Shown here piece after piece: positions 24,450-32,493 of a stretch of 33,525 nt of DNA. A program made the position numbers and the translations under genes. The first letter of the stretch is position 1. The number at the start of each line of letters is the position of its first letter. Below the pieces are notes generated by a model, which was not told the DNA's origin, made no database searches, and was given only the letters and a program-made list of their open reading frames with translations. Source of the stretch: Bacteroidota bacterium (GTDB lineage Bacteria; Bacteroidota; Bacteroidia; Bacteroidales; JABHKC01); contig JABHKC010000081.1 of NCBI GenBank assembly GCA_018692315.1, positions 1-33,525 of the forward strand, written 5' to 3'.

Positions 24450-26855
24450 TTACAAGCCAAACTTTGCAAATATTTTCTCTAATTCTTCCTGTTTGAAAGG
24501 CTTGCTAATATATTCATCCATCCCAACATCAAGGCATTTTTCTCTGTCTCCTTTAATGGCGTTTGCTGTTACCGCAACAATTAATACCGGATTTTTTTCA
24601 TCGCGTTCCTGCTCTATCAAACGAATAATTTTAGTAGCTTCAAGTCCGTCTTTCTCAGGCATATGAATATCCATTAAAATAATATCATATTTATTCTTCT
24701 TGAACATTTCGATGGCAATTTCGCCATTATCGGCAATCTTTGGTATTTGATTCATCTTGCCCAAAGTTATTGTTGCAACTCTCTGATTTATAAGATTATC
24801 TTCGGCATACAATATTTTAATAGCTTTTTTCTTTTTGCTTTCTTTTTCAATATTATCTTCAGATGTATTGATCATATCTGCTTTTTTCATGCTAATTATT
24901 TCAGTCATAACCTTATATAACTGATTGATTTTTATAGGTTTGCTTAAAGAAGCAGCAAAACCTTTTTCCTTGATTTCTTTTTTCGTAAGCAGATTGCATA
25001 CAGAGGTAAGAAGTATTAGATGAGTTTCGTCAACCAAATCGTACTCTTTTAGTTTTTGAGCAAGTTGAAGGCCATCCATATCAGGCAACTGACAATCCAT
25101 CAAAACTATATCAAATTTACTTTTTGCCTGTTTTTTCATCTCTATAATTTCAATCGCTTCCATTGGATTATCAACAGTTTGATATATGCAGTTTTTGTAC
25201 TCAAGGTATTTGCTGAAAATTTTAAGATTCGTTTTATTATTATCTACAATTAATACCTCAAGTTTTTCTAATTTTTCAAAAGAGTTTTCTTCAGAAATGG
25301 ATTCTTTGTCAGATATATCTAAGAGTACTGTAAACCAAAATGTTGAACCTTCTCCCTCCTCACTTTTTACATCAATTTCGCCACCCATTCTTTCTACAAG
25401 TTTCCGAGAAATTACTAAACCTAAACCTGTACCACCGTACTTTCTGGTTGTTGAAATATCGACCTGAGAAAAAGATTTGAACAATTTGTCTTGGTTTTTA
25501 CGAGAAATTCCAATTCCACTATCCTTTATTTTAAAAAGTAGTTTTACACTCTTTTCTCCCAAATCAACTAAATCGCATGAAATAAGAATTTCTCCTATGG
25601 AGGTAAATTTTATTGCATTATTTATTAAATTTATAATTACTTGTTTTAATCTGACAGGATCGCCGCAAATAACTTTTGGAATTTTTGGATCAATAAAAGT
25701 TATTAGCGGAAGATTTTTGCTTGAGGCTTTCAAAGCAAGCAAGTCGCAAATTTCTTCAACTACTTTATTAACTGAAAAATCAATGTGCTCCAATTCAATT
25801 TTATCTGCTTCTACTTTCGAAAAATCTAAAATATCATTTATAATATCGATTAAATTATCGGCTGAATTTATAATTATATCTACGTATTCTTTTTGCTCCT
25901 CTTGAAGCTCGCTTTGTTTAAGGATATCTGCCATGCCAATAATTCCATTCATTGGTGTGCGAATTTCGTGAGACATATTTGCAAGAAATAAGCTTTTAGT
26001 TTTGTTAGCATTCTCTGCCCTTTCCCTTTCCTCGACAAGACAATCGTTAGTTGTCATCAGTTCTTCGTGATATTGTTGTAAATTTTCATTTGTAGTTTTC
26101 AGTTCTTCTTCATGTTGTTCGAGCTCAACATTTTTAATTTGTATTAAATTATATTGCTTTCTAGAATAATATCTAAAAAAAACTGTAGCAGAAATGCCAA
26201 GTATAAAAGCAATTATATGCACAATTATCAAATTTCTTTTTCCGTCTTTTAATATCTCAAAATGACTTTCAGCATTTGTTGTTACGCTAATACCACCTCT
26301 AATTTCTCCCAATTTATAGCCTTCGTGCTCGTGACATTTCAAACAGCTTTTTTGAACAAAAAGTGGGCTAATATATCTGAAAAATTTTGCAGAGTCGTTT
26401 TCGATAAGTTCCATGAAATTATCACCTTTTTTTTGGAAAGTTTTTAGTCCTTTTTTTTCCCAATCGTCAGCTATATTTATTGGATTTGTTGGGTCCAGAC
26501 TAATTACTCTGAAATGTGTACCTTTCTTTGAGTTAGCTATATCGGAAAGTTGCCTGAACATAAAAGCAGGGTGAACCAATGTAAGATTCAATCCTAAAGA
26601 GTCAATCGAAATATCTCTATTTGGAACTTTCAGATACTCGTTTGGTTGCGATTTTTCGGTAATTGGAACATATACACCTCCATGGCTCTGATTCCAAACT
26701 TTTGTAGTCATTACCATATCAATGAAAGTTTTAGCTTCTTTAACTACTATTCTATCAGTACTTTTCCGTAATGTACCGATATTCCAAAAAAGAGATACAG
26801 CAATAACCGCTGTCCACAAAATCGTTTGAATCAAATAAAAATATTTATTCCTCAT
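24450..26855 (-). CDS. Hybrid histidine kinase with a c-haem DUF3365-like sensor and two receiver domains
   Basis: The protein has 801 residues from [10 protein letters not shown]; the frame opens 48 bases earlier. A first membrane helix (about 7-25) is followed by an extracytoplasmic DUF3365/Tll0287-like domain with a c-type haem motif Cys171-Leu-Lys-Cys174-His175. A second helix (about 209-227) leads through a coiled coil (240-285, [20 protein letters not shown]) to the dimerisation domain with phospho-acceptor His296 in [10 protein letters not shown]. The ATPase domain has [15 protein letters not shown] and GTGLGLVIS. Two receiver domains follow, with Asp587 and Asp729 as the phosphate acceptors. 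No partner regulator is adjacent. I infer sensing of redox state or a gas ligand by haem; direct proof is absent. Confidence 0.93.
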   Translation of the reverse strand: MRNKYFYLIQTILWTAVIAVSLFWNIGTLRKSTDRIVVKEAKTFIDMVMTTKVWNQSHGGVYVPITEKSQPNEYLKVPNRDISIDSLGLNLTLVHPAFMFRQLSDIANSKKGTHFRVISLDPTNPINIADDWEKKGLKTFQKKGDNFMELIENDSAKFFRYISPLFVQKSCLKCHEHEGYKLGEIRGGISVTTNAESHFEILKDGKRNLIIVHIIAFILGISATVFFRYYSRKQYNLIQIKNVELEQHEEELKTTNENLQQYHEELMTTNDCLVEERERAENANKTKSLFLANMSHEIRTPMNGIIGMADILKQSELQEEQKEYVDIIINSADNLIDIINDILDFSKVEADKIELEHIDFSVNKVVEEICDLLALKASSKNLPLITFIDPKIPKVICGDPVRLKQVIINLINNAIKFTSIGEILISCDLVDLGEKSVKLLFKIKDSGIGISRKNQDKLFKSFSQVDISTTRKYGGTGLGLVISRKLVERMGGEIDVKSEEGEGSTFWFTVLLDISDKESISEENSFEKLEKLEVLIVDNNKTNLKIFSKYLEYKNCIYQTVDNPMEAIEIIEMKKQAKSKFDIVLMDCQLPDMDGLQLAQKLKEYDLVDETHLILLTSVCNLLTKKEIKEKGFAASLSKPIKINQLYKVMTEIISMKKADMINTSEDNIEKESKKKKAIKILYAEDNLINQRVATITLGKMNQIPKIADNGEIAIEMFKKNKYDIILMDIHMPEKDGLEATKIIRLIEQERDEKNPVLIVAVTANAIKGDREKCLDVGMDEYISKPFKQEELEKIFAKFGL

Positions 26856-26873
26856 ATCTTTTTTTTTACCATT

Positions 26874-26881
26874 CAAAAATA
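26874..26881 (-). promoter_or_regulatory. Bacteroidota -7 promoter element for the hybrid kinase
   Basis: The minus strand reads TATTTTTG and ends 18 bases before the ATG at 26855, which supports that start over the ATG at 26903 further upstream. Confidence 0.6.
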
Positions 26882-26970
26882 CTAAGAAATATTGTAAAAA
26901 CAAGGGTTTCTATGTTTTCATCAGATTGTTTTAGTAACATACCAAAAGTTGGTGGAATATTTTGAGTCAT

Positions 26971-26991
26971 TTATGGCGACTTCTAAAAATG
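26971..26991 (+). repeat. Partial, decayed copy of the 5848-5961 repeat element
   Basis: TTATGGCGACTTCTAAAAAT then G matches 5840-5860 exactly over 21 bases. The next bases, TTTGATATTTAAATCCC, resemble TTTCGATATTTTAAAATCCTC of the first copy, but with a deletion in between. The right arm is missing. Confidence 0.6.
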
Positions 26992-27062
26992 TAATACTTT
27001 GATATTTAAATCCCATAAGTTTATAATTTCAGTAGAAAGATATTCAACAAATAAATTATTTA

Positions 27063-27070
27063 TATATTTG
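27063..27070 (+). promoter_or_regulatory. Bacteroidota -7 promoter element for the small membrane protein
   Basis: TATATTTG fits TAnnTTTG and ends 20 bases before the ATG at 27091. Confidence 0.6.
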
Positions 27071-27090
27071 AACTGAAAAAATATTTAAAT

Positions 27091-27639
27091 ATGAACAGCT
27101 TGAACGGTACAAATTCTGGGCAAACATTTGGAATAATTGGTTTTATCTTTGCAGTATTAGCTTTTATTTTTGCTTTTATCCCTTGTATTGGAATAATAGC
27201 AATCTTACCTGGTATTTTTGCAATCATTTTTAGCGCATTAGGACTTGTGCAAGCTAACAAATCTAATAGTCCTAAAGGACTGATAATTGCTGCTTTAGTA
27301 ATTTCGATAGTTTCGGTAATAGTAGCTAGTATTTGGGGACTATTTTTCATTAGGGTTGCAAACGAAAGGGATTTCATTATTCAGCACGAAAATGTAAATT
27401 TCAAAAAAGAGGACTTAGGTAATATAGATGAACTTGACGAACTTGCAAAAAATCTTGAGGACAAACTCGATTCCATAGATCTCGACGAAATCAATATTAC
27501 AATCGATGGCAACAAACTCACGATGGAGGAAAAAGAAAAATTAAAAGAAAGTGCGAAAAAAGCAACTAATGAAATTAAAAATTCTGTAAAAGAGTTTGTA
27601 AAAGATGTTCAAGAAATTGATGAGAAAAAAAATGAATGA
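27091..27639 (+). CDS. Small membrane protein, DUF4190-like, with an acidic helical tail
   Basis: The 182-residue protein starts with two close hydrophobic hairpin segments (about 12-52 and 64-88) separated by QANKSNSPKG, the pattern of DUF4190-type proteins. The rest (about 95-182) is charged and helical, with NIDELDELAKNLEDKLDSID and EEKEKLKESAKKATNEIKNS, so it probably extends as a coiled coil into the cytoplasm or periplasm. Function is unknown. It heads a plus-strand group of small membrane and lipid-anchored proteins. Confidence 0.75.
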   Translation: MNSLNGTNSGQTFGIIGFIFAVLAFIFAFIPCIGIIAILPGIFAIIFSALGLVQANKSNSPKGLIIAALVISIVSVIVASIWGLFFIRVANERDFIIQHENVNFKKEDLGNIDELDELAKNLEDKLDSIDLDEINITIDGNKLTMEEKEKLKESAKKATNEIKNSVKEFVKDVQEIDEKKNE

Positions 27640-27719
27640 GAAAAAAAATAAGAAGACTGGAAAAACAAATTGAACAAAAAATGTAGAAATCGGCACATTG
27701 TAATAAGTTCAAATACATT

Positions 27720-28160
27720 TTGTTTAATATTAAAAAATTTCACCATTTTCAATTGACTTCAAATAAAAATCTCTCAAAACGAAACTATCATATTGTAAAT
27801 CTAATTTTCACTGCGATAATTTCATTTGTGTTTGTTTATTCAGCAATTTTTTCTCCCGATAAAAATAATTACCCTGTAATATGTTTCCATGAAAAAATCA
27901 CTGGAGAGCCTTGCTCAAGCTGTGGTTTGTCTCATAGTTTCAGCGAAATTGTACAAGGAAATATTGAGAATGCAAGACATTATAACAAAAATGGAATTCT
28001 AATATTTTCATTTTTCTTAATACAATTCTTCGGAAGAATAATCGCTTCAACACTTATAAAATGGAATTTAATAAGTTTGAAAGTTCTTGTAATTTTTGAT
28101 AGTACATTTTCATTCCTGCTTTTTCTGTTTTGTTTCAAAAACTTATTTGTATTTTGGTAG
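27720..28160 (+). CDS. DUF2752-like membrane protein
   Basis: This 146-residue protein has three predicted membrane segments (about 24-45, 90-110 and 122-142). Between the first two is the DUF2752 signature, here ITGEPCSSCGLSHSFSEIVQ followed by GNIENARHYNKNG, with the paired Cys motif CSSCG in place of the usual CPGCG. The role of the family is unknown. It often lies near DUF4190- or TM2-type proteins, as here. The first 20 residues are polar, so a later start is possible, but no better ATG is visible. Confidence 0.75.
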   Translation: MFNIKKFHHFQLTSNKNLSKRNYHIVNLIFTAIISFVFVYSAIFSPDKNNYPVICFHEKITGEPCSSCGLSHSFSEIVQGNIENARHYNKNGILIFSFFLIQFFGRIIASTLIKWNLISLKVLVIFDSTFSFLLFLFCFKNLFVFW

Positions 28161-28177
28161 CGAAAAAATTGTTGGTT

Positions 28178-28636
28178 ATGAAAAATATTGTTCAGTTGAT
28201 TTTTATTGCAGTTGCCATGTTCTTGCTTTCATGTTCTCGAAATCTTGAGAAAAGAATAATTAACACCTACTCTAATGGTTTGCCAAAATATGTAGAATTC
28301 TATGAAACTACAGATACAACAAAAAATCTGGTTAAACATATTAGATTTTACCAAAATGGAGAAAAAGAAGAAGAGGGAGAATTTGAAAACAATTTGAAAC
28401 ACGGAAAATGGACCTATTGGTACGAAAATGGAAATGTATGGAGCAGAGGCTATTTCAAAAATGGTTTAAGAGATGGCGAAACTACCGTATATTTTGAGAA
28501 CGGACAAAAGCAATACTCAGGCTTCTATACAGATAGCAAATCGGATAAAAAATGGACATTCTGGAATTCTGATGGAAAAAGAGTCAAAGAAGTTTTTTTT
28601 GATAAAGGTAAGATTTTGGAAGAAAAAGAGTTTTAG
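28178..28636 (+). CDS. Lipoprotein with MORN/YwqK-type repeats
   Basis: The protein has 152 residues from MKNIVQLIFIAVAMFLLSCS, a lipoprotein signal with the lipobox LLSC. An earlier in-frame ATG at 28130 lies inside the preceding gene and would bury the signal. The mature part has about four repeats such as IRFYQNGEKEEEGEFENNLK, HGKWTYWYENGNVWSRGYF and NGLRDGETTVYFENGQKQYS, which fit the YwqK/MORN group. In Bacillus YwqK is an antitoxin partner, but in Bacteroidota such lipoproteins are widespread and the role is unknown. No toxin gene is adjacent. Confidence 0.8.
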   Translation: MKNIVQLIFIAVAMFLLSCSRNLEKRIINTYSNGLPKYVEFYETTDTTKNLVKHIRFYQNGEKEEEGEFENNLKHGKWTYWYENGNVWSRGYFKNGLRDGETTVYFENGQKQYSGFYTDSKSDKKWTFWNSDGKRVKEVFFDKGKILEEKEF

Positions 28637-28656
28637 TGTATTATGAGTTTTGAGTT

Positions 28657-31368
28657 ATGAAGAAAAAGATACTACTGTATTTATTATTATTCAATTGTTT
28701 TTGGGGATATTCGCAAAACGAGGGTAATATCTGGTATTTTGGCAAAAATGCAGGTCTTGATTTCAATTCTGGATTCCCTACTGCCCTTACGGACGGACAG
28801 ATAAGTTCACATGGTGGTAGTTCTTGCATTTCTGATGCAAATGGCGATTTGCTTTTCTATTCTGACGGAATGACTATTTGGGATAAAAATCATAATATCA
28901 TGCCGAATGGAAGCGGATTAATGGGTCATGCGTCAGCAACACAGTCGAGCATTATAGTCCCGAAACCCGGCTCGTCAAATATTTATTATATTTTAACAAA
29001 CGATGTTTACAATAGCTCAAACGGCTTAAGATATTCTGAAATTGACATGAATTTAAATGGAGGATTGGGCGATATTACCAGCACAAAAAATATTTTGCTC
29101 ATTTCACCAACCACCGAAAAGCTTACGGCAATAAAACATAACAATGGTACAGATTTTTGGGTAATTACACACGAAAGAAATACAAATATTTTTTACTCAT
29201 TTAAGGTTGGTTCAAATGGAATTAATCCGGCAATAACCAGCGCTGTTGGCATCAATCATACTGGAACAAATAATTATTCCGATATTAGCATTGGGCAGAT
29301 GAAAGCCTCGCCGGATGGTACTAAACTTGCCATAGCCACTTCTGCATTCGGAAATACCTTCGAATTGTTCGACCTAAACAGCACAACTGGTGAAATATCG
29401 AATCCTATCACATTGCAATCTCCAACATATACATATCCTTATGGCATTGAATTTTCGCCAGACGGAACAAAATTTTATATTGGTACATACGATGGTAATA
29501 ATAAGATCTATCAACTTGATTTGCAGGCAGGCTCAGTTAGTAATATCCTAAATTCCAGTACTTTGATAGGAGAATCTTTAAGTGGAAATATCGGAGCCTT
29601 ACAAATTGGTCCAAACAGTAAAATTTATGTTGCAAGAATGAATAGCTACTATCTCGGTGTGATAAATAATCCTAATATTTTAGGAACTGCATGCAATTAT
29701 TTGGATGACGGAATTTATCTATCAGGTGAAAAAAGCAGAAAAGGCTTACCAAATTTTATTCAATCATTTTTTAATTACCCTCGCTTCACTTTCGAGAATA
29801 TTTGTTTTGGCGATTCAACTTTTTTCTTCATATCAGATGTTTCAAACGTAATTTCGGTTTTATGGAATTTCGGAGACCCTGCATCAGGATCCGCAAATAC
29901 CTCAACACTTTTTGAACCATTTCATGTTTTCAGTGCTCCCGGGCAATTTTCAGTAACATTGATAAGAAATTTTGACAACTCTTCGGACACTGTATTTCAA
30001 TTAATTAGCATATTGCCGGCTCCCAACCTCAATATTGGAAACGATACTTTATTATGCCCGGGCGAAGATATTACTTTTGAATTATTAGAAACTTACGAAT
30101 CGGTTGTTTGGGACAATGGAACCGGAAGTAGTACATATTATACAGCAACAGCCGGAACTTATTGGGTAGCAGTTTCGGATAGTAATAATTGCTATTCTAC
30201 CGACACAGTTGTTATCGAATTTATTCAAATTCCAACAGTCGAACTTGGCAATGATACTGTTATATGCGAATCAGAAACATTTTTTATCGAAGTCCAAAAT
30301 CCGGGCTTAGAATATATTTGGTCAACAGGTGCAACTACTCAAAGCATTTCAGTGCAAACTGAAAATACATATTTTGTGAGCGTTTCAAATAGGTGTGGCG
30401 AAGCTATCGACTCTGTTTCTCTTGAAGTTATTCCTGCTTTTACTATCGAACTTGGTGAAGACCAAACTATCTGTTTTGGCGATGAAATAGAAATTAACGC
30501 AGGATTTGTCGAGAATGCTGATTATATTTGGTCAAATGGAGAAATAAATTACTTGATAACTGCAAACTCATCGGGTGTATATTCAGTAACGGTAGAAGAT
30601 GCATGTCTTTCTTTATCAGATTCTATTTTGGTAAATGTAATTGATATCGTAAGTGTAGATTTGAGAAATGATACAGGAATTTGTTTAGGAAGTTCTGCAA
30701 TGCTTTTTGCTAACAGCGAGAACGCAAACAGTATATATTGGTCAACCGGAGATACCACCCAGTCTATTTCAGTGAGTATGACCGGTACCTATACTGTTAT
30801 TGGGATGAACGAATGTTTTGAAGCAAGCGACACCTTCAATTTAACAGTTTATGCTTCACCGTTGATAGAATTGGGAGAAGACATTACAATTTTCGACGAT
30901 GAAAGCTTTACATTAAATGAAAATGGTTTAACAAATCTTTCGTATGTATGGAATCCGGGTACAGGACTTGATGATCCTTACGCAATTAGCCCAGTTGCAT
31001 CGCCATCGTCCACAACGGACTATAATGTTGTGGTTACAGATGAGTTTGGTTGTGAAAAAAGCGACCAAATAACAATTATCGTTGTTGAACGTCCCTTACC
31101 TGATATTGAGATATATAATACCTTTACACCAAACGGCGATGGAGTAAACGACACTTGGTATATTGAAAATATTGAAGCATATGTGAATTGCACTCTCGAA
31201 ATTTATAATCGTAACGGAAACGAAATTTATAGAGCAATAAACTACCAAAACGATTGGGATGGCAAATATAAAAACAAAGATTGTCCGGCTGCAACATACA
31301 TATATATTTTAGACTTAGGAGTTCCTAATGAAGAATTGAGAAAAGGAACAGTTACAATTATCAGATAA
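28657..31368 (+). CDS. Large secreted protein with propeller, PKD and Ig-like repeats and a type B T9SS sorting domain
   Basis: This 903-residue protein has a signal peptide (MKKKILLYLLLFNCFWGYSQ). An N-terminal WD/propeller-like region (about 22-365) contains IWYFGKNAGLDFNSG, MKASPDGTKLAIATS and YGIEFSPDGTKFYIGTYDGN. A PKD domain with SVLWNFGDP follows at about 380-455. About four tandem Ig-like repeats of some 85 residues come next (about 455-810), each starting with a block such as IELGEDQTICFGDEIEINAG or VELGNDTVICESETFFIEV and containing YIWSTG or similar. The last 90 residues, with NTFTPNGDGVNDTWYIEN, are the gliding-associated type B sorting domain. The stop codon overlaps the ATG of the PorP/SprF gene, which suggests that this protein is its cargo. 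It is probably an adhesin-like surface protein. Confidence 0.92.
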   Translation: MKKKILLYLLLFNCFWGYSQNEGNIWYFGKNAGLDFNSGFPTALTDGQISSHGGSSCISDANGDLLFYSDGMTIWDKNHNIMPNGSGLMGHASATQSSIIVPKPGSSNIYYILTNDVYNSSNGLRYSEIDMNLNGGLGDITSTKNILLISPTTEKLTAIKHNNGTDFWVITHERNTNIFYSFKVGSNGINPAITSAVGINHTGTNNYSDISIGQMKASPDGTKLAIATSAFGNTFELFDLNSTTGEISNPITLQSPTYTYPYGIEFSPDGTKFYIGTYDGNNKIYQLDLQAGSVSNILNSSTLIGESLSGNIGALQIGPNSKIYVARMNSYYLGVINNPNILGTACNYLDDGIYLSGEKSRKGLPNFIQSFFNYPRFTFENICFGDSTFFFISDVSNVISVLWNFGDPASGSANTSTLFEPFHVFSAPGQFSVTLIRNFDNSSDTVFQLISILPAPNLNIGNDTLLCPGEDITFELLETYESVVWDNGTGSSTYYTATAGTYWVAVSDSNNCYSTDTVVIEFIQIPTVELGNDTVICESETFFIEVQNPGLEYIWSTGATTQSISVQTENTYFVSVSNRCGEAIDSVSLEVIPAFTIELGEDQTICFGDEIEINAGFVENADYIWSNGEINYLITANSSGVYSVTVEDACLSLSDSILVNVIDIVSVDLRNDTGICLGSSAMLFANSENANSIYWSTGDTTQSISVSMTGTYTVIGMNECFEASDTFNLTVYASPLIELGEDITIFDDESFTLNENGLTNLSYVWNPGTGLDDPYAISPVASPSSTTDYNVVVTDEFGCEKSDQITIIVVERPLPDIEIYNTFTPNGDGVNDTWYIENIEAYVNCTLEIYNRNGNEIYRAINYQNDWDGKYKNKDCPAATYIYILDLGVPNEELRKGTVTIIR

Positions 31369-32330
31369 TGAAAAAAACATATTTACTTTATTTATTTTTA
31401 TTAATCTCAAATATTTCGTTGAGTCAACAATTGCCGCAATTTAGCCAACGAATGATCGATGTTTTGCAATATAATCCTGCATATGCAGGTAGCAAAATGA
31501 ATCCTGAACTTATTATGCACTACAGAAATCAATGGGTAGGTTTTGAAAATGCACCAACCACAAAATCTGTAAGTATTCATGGCAAAATAAACAGGCTGAT
31601 GGGCTTGGGAGCCTATATAATTGGCGATGCTATTGGGCCAAGCAAGACTTTAAGCCTGAACCTTTCTTACGCTCATCATATAAATTTCGATGCTTTTGCT
31701 TTATCTTTTGGTTTGGGTGGGAATTTTCTACGATATGGAATTGATGGAAGAGAAATTTCCATTCACGAACAAAACGACAATGCCGTATCATTAACTTCTG
31801 CTGATAATGTTTGGAAACCCGACATATCATTCGGCACATATATTCATGGAAGCAGTTTCTATTTTGGAATTTCTGCCGTTCAGTTATTAAAATCCAAGAT
31901 TAAAATTTTCATGGATGAAAACAAAGAAGGATTAATCCCTCTTTCAAGGCATTATTACATTACAGCCGGTTATATGCACAATATTCTAACAATCGAAATT
32001 GAACCTTCTTTTATGTTCTATAAAGCTCCTGGTAGTCCTTCCCAATTAGATTTTAATTTGAATGTAAAATTTATGGATAATTACCTCACTGGTATTTCGT
32101 ACAGATATGACGATTCAATAATAATTCTGCTGGGAGCCCGATTTTTCGAAAAATATAAAATAGCATATTCATATGATCTCGTTATTTCTCCCCTGAGAAA
32201 ACACAATAGTGGTTCTCATGAAATTATTCTTTCATACAAACTACCAAATACTAAAAAATATAACAGGTATAAGCACGAATATCAATACGATTTCAATCCG
32301 AAAACTAAGAAGTGGCGCGAGCGTTGGTAA
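31368..32330 (+). CDS. PorP/SprF-family type IX secretion membrane protein
   Basis: The 320-residue protein has a signal peptide (MKKTYLLYLFLLISNISLSQ) and the family start QLPQFSQRMIDVLQYNPAYA followed by GSKMNPELIMHYRNQWVGFE. The rest alternates as an outer-membrane beta barrel. Members bind type B cargo at the T9SS translocon and help attach it to the surface. The ATG overlaps the stop codon of the preceding cargo gene (TAATG), so the two are translationally coupled. A genome can have several such genes, so the name porP or sprF cannot be fixed. Confidence 0.93.
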   Translation: MKKTYLLYLFLLISNISLSQQLPQFSQRMIDVLQYNPAYAGSKMNPELIMHYRNQWVGFENAPTTKSVSIHGKINRLMGLGAYIIGDAIGPSKTLSLNLSYAHHINFDAFALSFGLGGNFLRYGIDGREISIHEQNDNAVSLTSADNVWKPDISFGTYIHGSSFYFGISAVQLLKSKIKIFMDENKEGLIPLSRHYYITAGYMHNILTIEIEPSFMFYKAPGSPSQLDFNLNVKFMDNYLTGISYRYDDSIIILLGARFFEKYKIAYSYDLVISPLRKHNSGSHEIILSYKLPNTKKYNRYKHEYQYDFNPKTKKWRERW

Positions 32331-32428
32331 GAGCCCGACTCGGTAGGTTTAGCTTGCTTTTATGTTCTTGGGTGTTACACAGATTTTCTTCATATACGTC
32401 TATTTCAGTGTTGGCAAGACATACTTTT

Positions 32429-32467
32429 TTGCAATTTTGGACAAGCGTTGGCTTGTGTGAATTGCAA
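32429..32467. repeat. Two-part hairpin between the PorP/SprF gene and hsdS
   Basis: TTGCAATT (32429-32436) pairs with AATTGCAA (32460-32467), and inside it ACAAGC (32441-32446) pairs with GCTTGT (32451-32456) over a GTTG loop. A T-run of six precedes it on the plus strand but none follows, so it could end minus-strand transcripts or be a boundary repeat. Confidence 0.55.
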
Positions 32468-32493
32468 ATGTGTATGGCTTTTCACTATCATAA

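Noticed and set aside
25477-25905. 142-codon open frame on the plus strand
   Set aside because: It is antisense to the histidine kinase domain of the hybrid kinase. The kinase motifs are clear on the minus strand and this frame has no recognisable domain, promoter element or start context.
27636-27686. 16-codon basic open frame overlapping the stop of the DUF4190-like gene (ATGA)
   Set aside because: The overlap suggests coupling, but the sequence is low in complexity (Lys, Arg, Glu, Gln) and too short to judge.
28178-28636. Toxin-antitoxin system based on the YwqK-like lipoprotein
   Set aside because: There is no toxin candidate beside it and the protein has a lipoprotein signal, so an envelope role is more likely.
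32441-32456. Possible integron attC-like core (GCGTTGGC) in the hairpin before hsdS
   Set aside because: The core does not fit GTTRRRY, since the third variable base is C, and the expected paired RYYYAAC partner is absent.
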